Origin: Candidatus Limisoma faecipullorum
Lineage (GTDB): Bacteria > Bacteroidota > Bacteroidia > Bacteroidales > Muribaculaceae
Length of the DNA: 64,000 nt
Assembly (NCBI GenBank): GCA_017694955.1
Contig: JADIMC010000010.1
Coordinates: forward strand, 1-64,000
Direction: 5' to 3'
Shown here: piece after piece, positions 19,461-30,647 of the stretch
How the letters are laid out: every line of letters begins with the position of its first letter
How positions within the stretch are numbered: the first letter of the stretch is position 1
Program-made: the position numbers and the translations under genes
Notes under the pieces: model-generated
Told to the model about the DNA's origin: nothing
The model's input: the letters and a program-made list of their open reading frames with translations, nothing else
Databases searched by the model: none

Positions 19461-20076
19461 AAAGGTGAATGTGCTTGTGGTTGACGACCATCGGATTGTG
19501 GCGCACGGGTTACAGTCGCTCCTTGGCAATCTGAGTTATGTGAAAGGCATCGACACGGTGGGTACTGCCGGCGATGCGCTGCAGGCTGCCCGGAAAAAGA
19601 AGTATGGCGTGTACATACTTGATGTGGAGCTGCCTGACATGCCAGGTGTCGTGCTTATGAAAAAGCTGCGTGAGCTTTCGCCGCTGTCGGCATTTGTCTT
19701 CCATACGATGCATGAGGAAGTATGGACAGTCAAGGCGATGATGATTGCGGGGGCTGACGCGATTGTCCTCAAATCGGACGATTTGAGCGATTTGACGGCT
19801 GCAATAGGCGAGGTTCTTGCCGGGAGAAGCTATTACAGTCAGCGTTTTGATGAGTATTGCCGGCGCTACGAGCAGGAGCAGATGCCCACGCAGCAGGAGC
19901 TCGAAATACTGAAGGCAATAGCCGTCGGCGAGAGTACGAATGATATAGCAAAGCGTATGTGCATATCATCGAATACGATAGAATACCATCGCAAACGGTT
20001 GTTCCGCAAGCTCGGGGCATCGAATATGGCGGATATGGTGGCGCGTGCCATCCGCAGCGGTCTGCTGGTGATTTAA
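19447..20076 (+). CDS. LuxR/NarL-family response regulator
   Basis: VLVVDDHRIV, phospho-Asp YILDVELPDMPG, C-terminal GESTNDIAKRMCISSNTIEYHRKRLFRKLGASN; overlaps the kinase gene. Confidence 0.92.
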   Translation: MHANKKVNVLVVDDHRIVAHGLQSLLGNLSYVKGIDTVGTAGDALQAARKKKYGVYILDVELPDMPGVVLMKKLRELSPLSAFVFHTMHEEVWTVKAMMIAGADAIVLKSDDLSDLTAAIGEVLAGRSYYSQRFDEYCRRYEQEQMPTQQELEILKAIAVGESTNDIAKRMCISSNTIEYHRKRLFRKLGASNMADMVARAIRSGLLVI

Positions 20077-20100
20077 GAAAAGCAGGTATGTAAATAAGCA

Positions 20101-20135
20101 AGCAGGGAAGCGCACTATGCGCTTCCCTGCTTTTA
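20101..20135. terminator. Bidirectional terminator between response regulator and yidC
   Basis: AGCAGGGAAGCGCA-cta-TGCGCTTCCCTGCT 14-bp stem plus TTTT. Confidence 0.82.
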
Positions 20136-20162
20136 TTATGGCTATTTGGAAAAATTTTTCTT

Positions 20163-22271
20163 CTATTTGCCGCCTTTGCGCTTTTGCTGTTCGCGGAGCA
20201 TTGCCTGTTGCTGGCGTTGTGCCTCTTCAAGGCGCGCCATGAATCCGCTTTTCTTTTTCGGCTTCTTGGCGTTTTCAGCCATCTTTGCGCGTACTTTCTC
20301 TTCTTTGATGAAGAAGCGGAACGCATAAGTCTGCACGATTGTAATCAGCAATGACAGGAAGTAGTAGTAGCTCAGTCCGGCCGAATAGTTGTTGAAGAAC
20401 ACAAGGAACATTACCGGCATCAGGTACATCATCCATTTCATTCCCGGCATAGAGTTGTTTGACGGGTTTGCTTTCATGTTGATGTATGTGTAGATGATGT
20501 TCACGGCTGTCATCAACAGGCAGAACAGGCTCAAATGGTTGCCGAAGAACGTAGAGACGAGAGGAATATGGGCATCCCACGATAATATCACGTCGGGAGC
20601 AGAGAGGTCGTCTGCCCAAAGGAACGGTTCTCCGCGCAGCTCGATGCACGACGGGAAGAACGAGAACATCGCGATGAGGATAGGCATCTGCAACAGCAAC
20701 GGCAGACAGCCGCTCATCGGATTAGCTCCGGCACGGCTATAAAGCTCCATCGTCTTTTGCTGGCGTTTCAGCGCGTTTTCCTGTCCGGGATATTTGTCGT
20801 TGATTTCCTTGATGTCGGGTGCGAGCACACGCATTTTAGCCTGCGACGAATAGCTCTTCCACGTGAGAGGGAACAATACGAGCTTTATCAATATCGTTAG
20901 CAACAATATGATTATGCCATAGTTCAAGTCGAGCGAGCCGAGGAAATTGAATACCGGTATGATGATGCCAGTGTTAATCCATCTGAACATTTTCCATCCC
21001 AGCGGTATCACTTCCGTGAGTTTCAGGTCCTCTTCCGGCGAGATGAGCTCGTCGTAGGAGCGGAGCAGACGGTAGTCGTTAGGACCGAAGAAGAAATGGA
21101 ATGCCACAGGGGCAGGGTTTGTGGAGCTGTACTCAAATGATGATTCTGCCCATAAATCTTTCATGAAGTCTTTATGGTATGGCGAATCGTCATCGATAAC
21201 TTCACTTCTCAGGTTGTTAGTGCCGAGGAAATATTTGTCGGCTATAAGTATGCATGAGAAGAACTGGTCCTTGAATCCGATCCATTTCAGCCTGTCGGAT
21301 ATCGATTCTTTATCGCTGCCGGTCTCGCTCAGGTTGTCAACATCGCCGTTTTCGCCATAATATTTGTAGAATATGCCGCTGTTGCGCTCTTCAAACATTT
21401 CTCCCATTTCGTGGCGTGCAGCTTTCTGGTACCAGTGGAAATCGAGAGTGGCAATGTTGGTAGGAATCACAGTGTTCATGTTTTGCTGCACAACTTCCAT
21501 ACGTACAAGGTAGCTGTTGGCAGGAAGTGTGTAGCGTATGCCGAAATATACGCCTTTTCCGAACTCCAGTTTCATCAGCACGGTGGAGTCGTTTTCCTGA
21601 ACAGGCGTGAAAAAGAAGTCGTGGGTGTCGAAGCGTTGTGTGTCGGTGTTGAGCACGAACCCGTAAGCGTTATTGTCGTTTTCGAAAAGCACTGCCGGTA
21701 CGTGCTTGCCTTCGGAGTAGGTGGTGTATTCCTTCAGCTCCGCGCGTGCGATGCCACCGCCTTTTGTGGAGAGGTCAATGGCAAGCAAGTCGTTCTGCAG
21801 CTTCACTGTCGTGCTGTCGCCGTCGATAAATGCCACGAAGTTCGAATATTTTCCGATAGTGTCGATGGCCTTGCGCAAGTCTCTTATAGCCGCATTGTGA
21901 AGAAGCCGCAAGTCGGCTGTGGCGGGTTTCCGCAGCGAAGCAATCGAAAGCACGGTGTCGTTCATCTGCACTTCCCCGTCGAGCGATTCGCCGTCAACTG
22001 TCAGCTTTACGTTTTCGCTGGCGAGTGACGTTATCTGTTTCCCTTCAATGTCCTCAGCCTTGCCATATTGCCTTACAGCCGCCTTGATTGCTTCAGCCTC
22101 TTCCGCGCTGATGCTGTCGGTGATGGTGGCTGCGCCGGCATTGTCGTCTTTTGTGATGCTCTCGGTAGCTTGCTTTCCGGTCTGCTCTTCGGGGGTGGCC
22201 GGGTTCAGCCACATGAAACCGAAAATCACAAGACCCATCAGCAGCAATCCGATAAGGGTGTTTTTGTCCAT
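20163..22271 (-). CDS. yidC: Membrane protein insertase YidC
   Basis: MDKNTLIGLLLMGLVIFGFMWL; C-terminal GIIILLLTILIKLVLFPLTWKSYSSQAKMRVLAPDIKEI. Confidence 0.96.
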   Translation of the reverse strand: MDKNTLIGLLLMGLVIFGFMWLNPATPEEQTGKQATESITKDDNAGAATITDSISAEEAEAIKAAVRQYGKAEDIEGKQITSLASENVKLTVDGESLDGEVQMNDTVLSIASLRKPATADLRLLHNAAIRDLRKAIDTIGKYSNFVAFIDGDSTTVKLQNDLLAIDLSTKGGGIARAELKEYTTYSEGKHVPAVLFENDNNAYGFVLNTDTQRFDTHDFFFTPVQENDSTVLMKLEFGKGVYFGIRYTLPANSYLVRMEVVQQNMNTVIPTNIATLDFHWYQKAARHEMGEMFEERNSGIFYKYYGENGDVDNLSETGSDKESISDRLKWIGFKDQFFSCILIADKYFLGTNNLRSEVIDDDSPYHKDFMKDLWAESSFEYSSTNPAPVAFHFFFGPNDYRLLRSYDELISPEEDLKLTEVIPLGWKMFRWINTGIIIPVFNFLGSLDLNYGIIILLLTILIKLVLFPLTWKSYSSQAKMRVLAPDIKEINDKYPGQENALKRQQKTMELYSRAGANPMSGCLPLLLQMPILIAMFSFFPSCIELRGEPFLWADDLSAPDVILSWDAHIPLVSTFFGNHLSLFCLLMTAVNIIYTYINMKANPSNNSMPGMKWMMYLMPVMFLVFFNNYSAGLSYYYFLSLLITIVQTYAFRFFIKEEKVRAKMAENAKKPKKKSGFMARLEEAQRQQQAMLREQQKRKGGK

Positions 22272-22302
22272 TAACTATAAATAAAAGGTTTGGTTACTAT
22301 AC

Positions 22303-23913
<1,611 letters not shown>

Positions 23914-23937
23914 TTACTAATTTTTAAATATTTTCTG

Positions 23938-23968
23938 CAAAGATAGTGCAAATCGAGTGCAAAACAAA
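23938..23968 (-). promoter_or_regulatory. Bacteroidetes-type promoter for pyrG (TTTG-N19-TATCTTTG)
   Basis: On the minus strand TTTG (23968-23965), 19-nt spacer, TATCTTTG (23945-23938). Confidence 0.65.
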
Positions 23969-24060
23969 ACAAGCTTGCTTGAATTTGTTTGGCCGAGATG
24001 CAGCTTGTCTTGTCCGGAAATAGAGTGGGAGCCGGAAAATATGCTGACTGGATACGATGA

Positions 24061-24651
24061 TTAATATTTGCCGGAGCGTATGCGGTAGAGGGTCTCTTTC
24101 GTGACGTTGAGATACGAGGCGAGCTGTGTTACCGATACTGTTTCAAGAATGCGCGGGTATTTCTCTATCGCCCATTTGTATCGGTCGCGTGCGTCCATAC
24201 GCATCATCATTACATAGTTTTCCATCTCGCTGATGTGGTGTATCATGACAATGTTGAGGAATTGCCAGAATTTCACACTGCTCAGCAGCGGATAGTTCTT
24301 GCGGTCTTCTTGCGACGGTACGCAGCAAACTTTCGTGTCCTCGAGGAATTGTATGAAAATGTCGCGGTCGCGTATTATTACGGAGTATGGCAGTACGATG
24401 AACTGGTTGTCGAAAGAGAAAGCGTAATTTCGTTCTTTCCCGTTTTCTATGTAGTACACCCGTGCCGTACCTTTCACGATATAATATCGTTTGTAGAGCA
24501 CTCCGGCTCGGCTGTCGATGGTATGCCCCTTTTTGAAGGTCTTGAAGGTCAGAGATTTCCGCAGCCTTTCTTCTTCTTCCGGCGTGAAGCCGAATGCGCG
24601 TAGCTCGTCGAGGAATTTCAATGGCGGCAGGCTTGTACTTTCAGCATTCAT
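24061..24651 (-). CDS. Crp/Fnr-family transcriptional regulator
   Basis: cNMP-binding fold and C-terminal SVTQLASYLNVTKETLYRIRSGKY HTH; start chosen at MNAESTS, ATGA overlap with ispH stop. Confidence 0.82.
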   Translation of the reverse strand: MNAESTSLPPLKFLDELRAFGFTPEEEERLRKSLTFKTFKKGHTIDSRAGVLYKRYYIVKGTARVYYIENGKERNYAFSFDNQFIVLPYSVIIRDRDIFIQFLEDTKVCCVPSQEDRKNYPLLSSVKFWQFLNIVMIHHISEMENYVMMMRMDARDRYKWAIEKYPRILETVSVTQLASYLNVTKETLYRIRSGKY

Positions 24652-25508
24652 TGTCCGAGCATTTGTTCGATTCTGCGTTTTACGTTTGTCATAAGCCATC
24701 GCGGTGTGGATGTGGCTCCGCATATGCCTATGGTGTTAACTCCGTCGAGCCATTCTTCCTTTATGTCGTCCTCTGAATATATGAGCTTCGCGTTGGGGTT
24801 GGCATCGATGCATTCGTCGAAAAGTATTTTTCCGTTGCTGCTTTTCTTTCCGCTCACGAAGAGCACCAATTCGTGCGATGCGGCGAATTTCCGTATCCTC
24901 GGCATCCGGTTTGCCACTTGGCGGCATATCGTGTCGTGGCATTCGAATATCCCCGCCGGGTTGTGACGGCGTATCTCGTCCTCTATGGAGTTAAGCCCCT
25001 CGCGCGATTTCGTGGTCTGTGAATAAAGCACGATGTCTTTCGTGAAGTCGATTTTGCTGACATCGTCGGCCGTTTCCACAACTATCGCCTTGCCGTCGGT
25101 CTGCCCGACAAGCCCGTTGACTTCCGCATGCCCGTTTTTGCCATAAATCACGATCTGGGGATGGTTTTCGGAGTCGTACGACTTTTTTATGCGTTGTTGC
25201 AGCTTAAGCACTACAGGACATGTGGCATCTATGATTTCTATTCCGTTCTTGTGGGCGATATGGTACGTTTCAGGCGGCTCGCCGTGCGCGCGGAGCAGCA
25301 CCTTCACGTTGTGGAGGCGGTGCAGGTCGTCGTGGGTGATGGTTACAAGTCCTTTGTGCTTCAATCGGTCAACTTCGTTGGAATTGTGCACGATATCGCC
25401 GAGGCAGTAGAGCTTTCCGCCTTTGTCGAGCTCCTCCTCCGCTTTTCTGATGGCTGTGACCACACCTGGGCAGAAGCCTGAGTCCTTGTCGATTTCTACA
25501 GTTGCCAC
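24648..25508 (-). CDS. ispH: 4-hydroxy-3-methylbut-2-enyl diphosphate reductase
   Basis: DSGFCPGVVTAIRKAEEEL, DATCPVVLKLQQ, GICGATSTPRWLM. Confidence 0.96.
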   Translation of the reverse strand: MATVEIDKDSGFCPGVVTAIRKAEEELDKGGKLYCLGDIVHNSNEVDRLKHKGLVTITHDDLHRLHNVKVLLRAHGEPPETYHIAHKNGIEIIDATCPVVLKLQQRIKKSYDSENHPQIVIYGKNGHAEVNGLVGQTDGKAIVVETADDVSKIDFTKDIVLYSQTTKSREGLNSIEDEIRRHNPAGIFECHDTICRQVANRMPRIRKFAASHELVLFVSGKKSSNGKILFDECIDANPNAKLIYSEDDIKEEWLDGVNTIGICGATSTPRWLMTNVKRRIEQMLGQ

Positions 25509-26215
25509 TATTTTCTGAGTTTATTGATTATGGATTCGTACAGGTTCAAAAGCCATTCGTCCTGCTCTCCGATTGTCATATTTGAATTGTCGAGCTCGAT
25601 GGCATCGTCGGCTTTCCTCAACGGGTTTTCTTCACGGTGGCTGTCGATGTAGTCGCGTTCGCACACGTTCTTATAAACATCCTCGTAAGTTACGGATGTG
25701 TCGCCCTTTGCCTGCAATTCGTCATAGCGGCGGCGCGCGCGTGTCTCGGGGGAAGCGTTGACATACACTTTCATTTCCGCATCAGGAAATACTACGGTTC
25801 CGATGTCCCTGCCATCCATCACTATCCCTTTGCCTTTGCCCATTTCTTGCTGTTGCTTGACGAGCGCACGGCGTACGAACGGCACGGCTGCCACGATGCT
25901 CACTTTCGAAGACACTGGCATCAGGCGTATTTCTTTTTCCACATTCTTCCCGTTGAGGTAAGTCTCGCTTTTGCCTTCGCTGTTTACTCGGAATGTTATG
26001 TGGATGCGGTCCATCTGCCGTTCCAGCTCTGAGGTGTCAAGGTCTTGACCGTCGAACAGATTGTTTTCGATGCAGTAAAGCGTCACGGCACGATACATTG
26101 CCCCGGTGTCGATATATGCGTAGCCTATCTTCTTGGCGAGGCTTTTTGCCATGGTGCTTTTCCCTGACGATGAAAAGCCGTCGAAAGCAATTGTTATCAA
26201 TGGTTTATTTTCCAT
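25508..26215 (-). CDS. cmk: Cytidylate kinase
   Basis: [62 protein letters not shown]. Confidence 0.97.
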   Translation of the reverse strand: MENKPLITIAFDGFSSSGKSTMAKSLAKKIGYAYIDTGAMYRAVTLYCIENNLFDGQDLDTSELERQMDRIHITFRVNSEGKSETYLNGKNVEKEIRLMPVSSKVSIVAAVPFVRRALVKQQQEMGKGKGIVMDGRDIGTVVFPDAEMKVYVNASPETRARRRYDELQAKGDTSVTYEDVYKNVCERDYIDSHREENPLRKADDAIELDNSNMTIGEQDEWLLNLYESIINKLRK

Positions 26216-26220
26216 ATAGA

Positions 26221-27249
26221 TTATCTTTTGAATTCATAAAGGTTGGTTGTGAGATTCACCATGAACGTCGTGCCGCCGATGTGCGGCTGTGCGAATGCCG
26301 CGCCGATGCGGAACTTGGATGTCTTTAATCCTGCTCCTGCCGAGAATCCGGACAGGAAGTTGCGGGAGAATGTGGTCATATCGGTTTTTGTCTTGTGGTT
26401 ATATCCTACTCCGATATAGAATTTGTCGGCAGGCGCGTATTCCACCGCGAATATCAGATGGCGGAACAGGTTGCTGGTGAATTTGTCTTTCAATACCAGC
26501 GGTGAATTAGGATCGTTGTCGTTCTCTTTGTCGTAATATGGCAGATGCCATTTGGTGAGATTGACGGCCGTGACCGACAGTCTGAATGGTCCTCCGTTGA
26601 GCGACTGCGTGTATCCGAGCTGTATGTCCCATGGCAAGCGGTCGTAGTGCTCGGCAAAACGTTTTACCTGTCCGCCGAGATTCTTAACCACGGCGGACAG
26701 CGACAGGTCCTTGCCTGGGTCGTAGTAGTTTATTCCGAGGTCGGCCGCGATGGCGAATGCTGAGTATTGCTCATAGCTTGAATAAATCATCTTCAAAGTG
26801 ATTCCTCCTCTTATGTAGCTGCTGAAATCGTGGGAATACGACCCGCTGAACACCATGTCGTGGGGGTTGAACGTGCCGAGTATCTCACCGGCTACATCGG
26901 TGTTTTTCATCTCCCCGTAGCCGAAGTACTGTATTCCTGCAGCCCATGCCGCATGCTCTCCGGCCTCTTTCCCGAATCTTACACCGGCATAGTTGCTCCC
27001 GCCAAGATAGCGCATATAGTTGAATCCGAGCTGCATGTCGATTTCTGGTCCCATAAGCGCCGGATTCTGTTCGTAAAGGAAGATGTCGTCGTCGATTATC
27101 GATATGTTGGTCCCGCCAAGTCCATAGGCATGCGCCGAAGTGGTTGTGTTCAGGAAATTATACGCTGTTCTCCCGTCCTGTGCGCAAATGGCGTGACTGG
27201 ACAATAGCGTGCAGAGTGTCGATATGTAGATTGTCAGCTTTCTTGTCAT
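26221..27249 (-). CDS. porQ: Type IX secretion protein PorQ
   Basis: [42 protein letters not shown]; operon order porQ-cmk-ispH; start chosen at [10 protein letters not shown]. Confidence 0.88.
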   Translation of the reverse strand: MTRKLTIYISTLCTLLSSHAICAQDGRTAYNFLNTTTSAHAYGLGGTNISIIDDDIFLYEQNPALMGPEIDMQLGFNYMRYLGGSNYAGVRFGKEAGEHAAWAAGIQYFGYGEMKNTDVAGEILGTFNPHDMVFSGSYSHDFSSYIRGGITLKMIYSSYEQYSAFAIAADLGINYYDPGKDLSLSAVVKNLGGQVKRFAEHYDRLPWDIQLGYTQSLNGGPFRLSVTAVNLTKWHLPYYDKENDNDPNSPLVLKDKFTSNLFRHLIFAVEYAPADKFYIGVGYNHKTKTDMTTFSRNFLSGFSAGAGLKTSKFRIGAAFAQPHIGGTTFMVNLTTNLYEFKR

Positions 27250-27469
27250 AACATAATTGCGCGACTTGCATAGTCCCGCTTTCATAAATAACGATTATGG
27301 GTTGATATTAGTATGTATGAGGTCAAAAAAGTGGAAAAGCCGCCTTTGTTTTCCACAATTCTATTTATGCAAAAAAAAATAAAACAAATTCAATTAAGCA
27401 CAAATCAGTCCGTTTGCTATTGTTTAGGCTATTTGCAGCATATATATTTGCATCTGAAGAGAGTGGAAG

Positions 27470-27913
27470 ATGACAAGAATCATACGAAATATTATTCTTG
27501 CGCCGCTGTTTGTGGCGCTTGCCATCCCGGCGGCATTGTCGCAGGTGACGCGTGTTACGATAGAAAGTACGCATTCGCAGCGCAATTGTTGTGTGAACGT
27601 ATATGAATACGATTATGTGGATGTGCCGCCGCAATTTCCGGGTGGCGACCGGGCTATGGTTAATTTCATCAACAAGACGCGTGTCTATCCGTATGAGGCA
27701 TACAAGAAGCACATACATGGCCGTGTGATGTGCAGTTTCATTGTCAATACCGACGGGTCGATATGCAATGTCTCGGTAGTGAAAGGGGCTAATCCGTTGC
27801 TTGATAAGGAAGCCGTGAGGATTATCAAGGAGATGCCTGCGTGGAAGGCGGGAAAGCTTGGAGGCGAGACGGTGCCTGTCAGATGCTTCTTGCCAATTCC
27901 TTTCAGATTATGA
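27470..27913 (+). CDS. Stand-alone TonB C-terminal-domain protein
   Basis: Signal peptide then VPPQFPGGDRAMVNFINKTRVYPYEAYKKHIHGRVMCSFIVNTDGSICNVSVVKGANPLLDKEAVRIIKEMPAWKAGK. Confidence 0.85.
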   Translation: MTRIIRNIILAPLFVALAIPAALSQVTRVTIESTHSQRNCCVNVYEYDYVDVPPQFPGGDRAMVNFINKTRVYPYEAYKKHIHGRVMCSFIVNTDGSICNVSVVKGANPLLDKEAVRIIKEMPAWKAGKLGGETVPVRCFLPIPFRL

Positions 27914-28032
27914 TTATGTGTGTCTTTCCCACGGTTTCCGTTGGGGAATATGCGAAAGGATAAGCGCAGGACGGTTGGTTTGAATTGTTTTAATATTGCC
28001 TAATACAAATCTTTTTCATAATCTTATTTTAT

Positions 28033-28069
28033 AGTCTCCCCATCTGATGAAGACCCGGAGACTTTTTTT
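28033..28069 (+). terminator. Intrinsic terminator
   Basis: AGTCTCC / GGAGACT stem followed by TTTTTTT. Confidence 0.6.
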
Positions 28070-28133
28070 GTGTTGTCGGGATTTGCGCAATATTTGAGCT
28101 TGGGAAGCGTTATATAATTCATAAGAATTTTGT

Positions 28134-29561
28134 TTGATGAAAAAGTTACTGTTTCTGATTTGTGCGGTCATCGTTTTCTGCGTGTCATCGTGTATTGAGG
28201 ACGATTTTACGACGAGCAGCAGCGATTTGCTCGAATTTTCGACCGATACGCTGAGTTTCGATACCGTATTCACAGGAGAGACTACGGCGACGAAGCGTTT
28301 CCTCGTATATAACCGGCATAAAAAGCAGCTCAACATATCGCGCATATATATGGACGGGATACCGGAAGGGGCGCGTTTCTATCTTAATGTTGACGGTCGC
28401 AGCGGTGAAGAATTCAGCGACATAGAAGTGCGTGGAGAGGATAGCATCTATGTCTTTGTAGAGACGCATATCGATGTCAATAACGAGAATCTTCCTTTCG
28501 ATATATTTGCCAATCTGAAGTTCCGCACCAACGGTGTGGAGCAGGCGGTTGTGCTTCGTGCCGCAGGACAGAATGCGCATACCGTGCGCGACTGGCATAT
28601 AGCTGAAAACGCAACGCTTTCGACCGACCGCCCTTATCGTGTGATGGACAGCATCGTGGTGGAGGAAGGCGCAACGCTTACCATTCCGGCTGCCACGACC
28701 GTATATTTCCATGATAAGGCAAGGATTAAGGTGCGTGGAACGTTGGTTGCGGCTGGCGAGCAGGGGCGTCCGGTGACATTGAGAGCCGACCGTCTTGACA
28801 ATGTTGCCGGCGAGATTCCTTTCGACCTTATGTCGGGACAATGGGACGGGATACAGCTTGAGCGGCAGAGTTTCGATAACGAATTCCGGTATTTGGTGAT
28901 GTATGGCTCTTCGACAGGCGTTGTGGCTGATTCTTGCGGCGTGCTCGACCGACGAAAGCTTTATATGCTGAATTCCGTGCTGCATAATTCTGCCGGTTCG
29001 GTGCTCGCGTCGCGTCATTCGTGGATAGATGCCGATGGATGCGAGTTCTCCGATTCGAAGGACGGTGTCGTCGATCTGACAGGAGGAAAACATACGTTCA
29101 ACAACTGCACGTTTGCAAATTATTATCTTTTTGATGCCGTTACCGGTCCGATATTGTCATTGTGGTATGTGCTGCCCGACGACAAAATTTATGATAATCC
29201 GCTTATGTCGGCACGGTTCAACAATTGCATAGTCTATGGCAACGCTTCCGACATTTCGGAGGGCGACCTTACGGGAAGCGATGTGTTGCTGCAGTATTGC
29301 CTGTTGCGCTCTACGGGTACTGACGACAATAATTTCTTCAATTGCGTGTGGGGAGGCGACCCGTTGTTCTATACTGTCAGGGAAGATTACATTTTCGATT
29401 ATCGTCTGCGCAATGAGAGCGGCGCAATCGGGAAAGGCTCGCGTGAGCTGTGTCCGCCGTCGGTGCAGTTCGATTTGTATGGTAATGACCGCTTTTTGTC
29501 AGATGATATTGATATCGGTGCATACGTGTGGATTCCGGAATCAGAAGAAACAGAACAGTAA
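28134..29561 (+). CDS. Lipoprotein with right-handed parallel beta-helix
   Basis: Lipobox VSSCIEDD; VVEEGATLTIPAATTVYFHDKARIKVRGTLVAAG beta-helix-like. Confidence 0.75.
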   Translation: MMKKLLFLICAVIVFCVSSCIEDDFTTSSSDLLEFSTDTLSFDTVFTGETTATKRFLVYNRHKKQLNISRIYMDGIPEGARFYLNVDGRSGEEFSDIEVRGEDSIYVFVETHIDVNNENLPFDIFANLKFRTNGVEQAVVLRAAGQNAHTVRDWHIAENATLSTDRPYRVMDSIVVEEGATLTIPAATTVYFHDKARIKVRGTLVAAGEQGRPVTLRADRLDNVAGEIPFDLMSGQWDGIQLERQSFDNEFRYLVMYGSSTGVVADSCGVLDRRKLYMLNSVLHNSAGSVLASRHSWIDADGCEFSDSKDGVVDLTGGKHTFNNCTFANYYLFDAVTGPILSLWYVLPDDKIYDNPLMSARFNNCIVYGNASDISEGDLTGSDVLLQYCLLRSTGTDDNNFFNCVWGGDPLFYTVREDYIFDYRLRNESGAIGKGSRELCPPSVQFDLYGNDRFLSDDIDIGAYVWIPESEETEQ

Positions 29562-29914
29562 TGAAAACAACTATCACACTCGACAGGATGCGCTTTTATG
29601 CGCGTCACGGCGTTATGGAGCAGGAGAGGGTCACCGGCAATTTGTTCGAAGTGTCGGTGTGTGTGGATTATCCGTTTGAGGAGGCGATGAATGATGACGA
29701 GCTTTCGGGGACGCTCGACTATGGCGAGGTATATGAGATTGTGCGTCGGGAGATGATGATTCCTTCCAAGTTGCTTGAGCACGTTGCCGGAAGGATAAAG
29801 TCGGCTTTGGAAAACCGCTTTCCTGAAATAGCAGGCGGTTCGGTGGTTGTCGCCAAGCTCCGTCCGCCCATTCCGGGAGCAACGGCTTCGGCATCTGTGA
29901 GGATTGAATGGTGA
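29561..29914 (+). CDS. folB: Dihydroneopterin aldolase
   Basis: MRFYARHGVMEQERVTGNLFEVSVCVDYPF...LSGTLDYGEVYEIV...; start set at ATG 29561. Confidence 0.92.
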   Translation: MKTTITLDRMRFYARHGVMEQERVTGNLFEVSVCVDYPFEEAMNDDELSGTLDYGEVYEIVRREMMIPSKLLEHVAGRIKSALENRFPEIAGGSVVVAKLRPPIPGATASASVRIEW

Positions 29915-29925
29915 ATTCCTCCCAC

Positions 29926-29962
29926 GGCGAAATTTTGTCACGCTGATGGCGAAATTTTGTCA
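29926..29962. repeat. Two direct repeats GGCGAAATTTTGTCA, each an imperfect dyad (TGRCRAAATTTYGYCA)
   Basis: Identical 15-mers at 29926-29940 and 29948-29962, 22-bp period, in the folB-hsp20 gap. Confidence 0.75.
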
Positions 29963-30003
29963 TCCGTCATTGCCATATTTCCAGTTTTTTTGTTCCTTTT
30001 AAG

Positions 30004-30020
30004 TTGGCACGCAGTTTGAT
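30004..30020 (+). promoter_or_regulatory. Candidate sigma54-like -24/-12 promoter of hsp20
   Basis: TTGGCACG-CAGT-TTGAT; GG and GA 12 bp apart (consensus -12 dinucleotide is GC). Confidence 0.4.
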
Positions 30021-30121
30021 ATGTCTTAAAGCGGATGCTGACGGAAAGCAGCCGGAAGGCAGGACTTCCGAAGGTGTCCGTGACAAATGAATGTAAAATT
30101 AAATTATAGGAGATATTTATT

Positions 30122-30553
30122 ATGATGCCGATTAGAAGAAACAATCAGAGTTGGTTGCCAAGTATCTTCAATGATTTCTTTGACAACGATTGGATGGAAA
30201 GGGCAAATGCCACAGCCCCAGCTATCAATGTGATAGAAAACGATAAGGAATATAAGGTTGAGCTGGCTGCTCCGGGCTTGACGAAAGAGGATTTCGACGT
30301 GCATATCGATGAGGACAACAATCTTGTCATATCGATGGAGAAAAAGAACGAGAAGAAGGATGAAAACAAGAACGGACGCTATTTGCGCCGTGAGTTCTCA
30401 TACACGAAGTTCCAGCAGACGTTGATTCTGCCTGACGATGTCGATAAGGAAAAGATTGCGGCTTCTGTCAACAATGGAGTGCTTGAGATAGAGTTGCCGA
30501 AATTGGTGGTAACAGAGCAACCGAGACAGACTCGCAACATTGAAATTAAATAA
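30122..30553 (+). CDS. Hsp20/alpha-crystallin family small heat shock protein
   Basis: YKVELAAPGLTKEDFDVHIDEDNNLVISMEKK...GRYLRREFSYTKFQQTLILPDDVDKEKIAASVNNGVLEIELPK. Confidence 0.96.
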   Translation: MMPIRRNNQSWLPSIFNDFFDNDWMERANATAPAINVIENDKEYKVELAAPGLTKEDFDVHIDEDNNLVISMEKKNEKKDENKNGRYLRREFSYTKFQQTLILPDDVDKEKIAASVNNGVLEIELPKLVVTEQPRQTRNIEIK

Positions 30554-30583
30554 AGATTGTTACACATAGCAGTTTTTGAAGTT

Positions 30584-30626
30584 AACGGGGTGATGCACCG
30601 TAGATGGTGTGTCACCCCGTTTCTTT
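30584..30626. terminator. Intrinsic terminator after hsp20
   Basis: AACGGGGTGA...TCACCCCGTT hairpin plus T-rich tail, between convergent genes. Confidence 0.75.
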
Positions 30627-30647
30627 GTCGGATGATTCTTCGTAGGC

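Noticed and set aside
28185-29093. 302-aa minus-strand ORF
   Set aside because: Antisense to the beta-helix lipoprotein.
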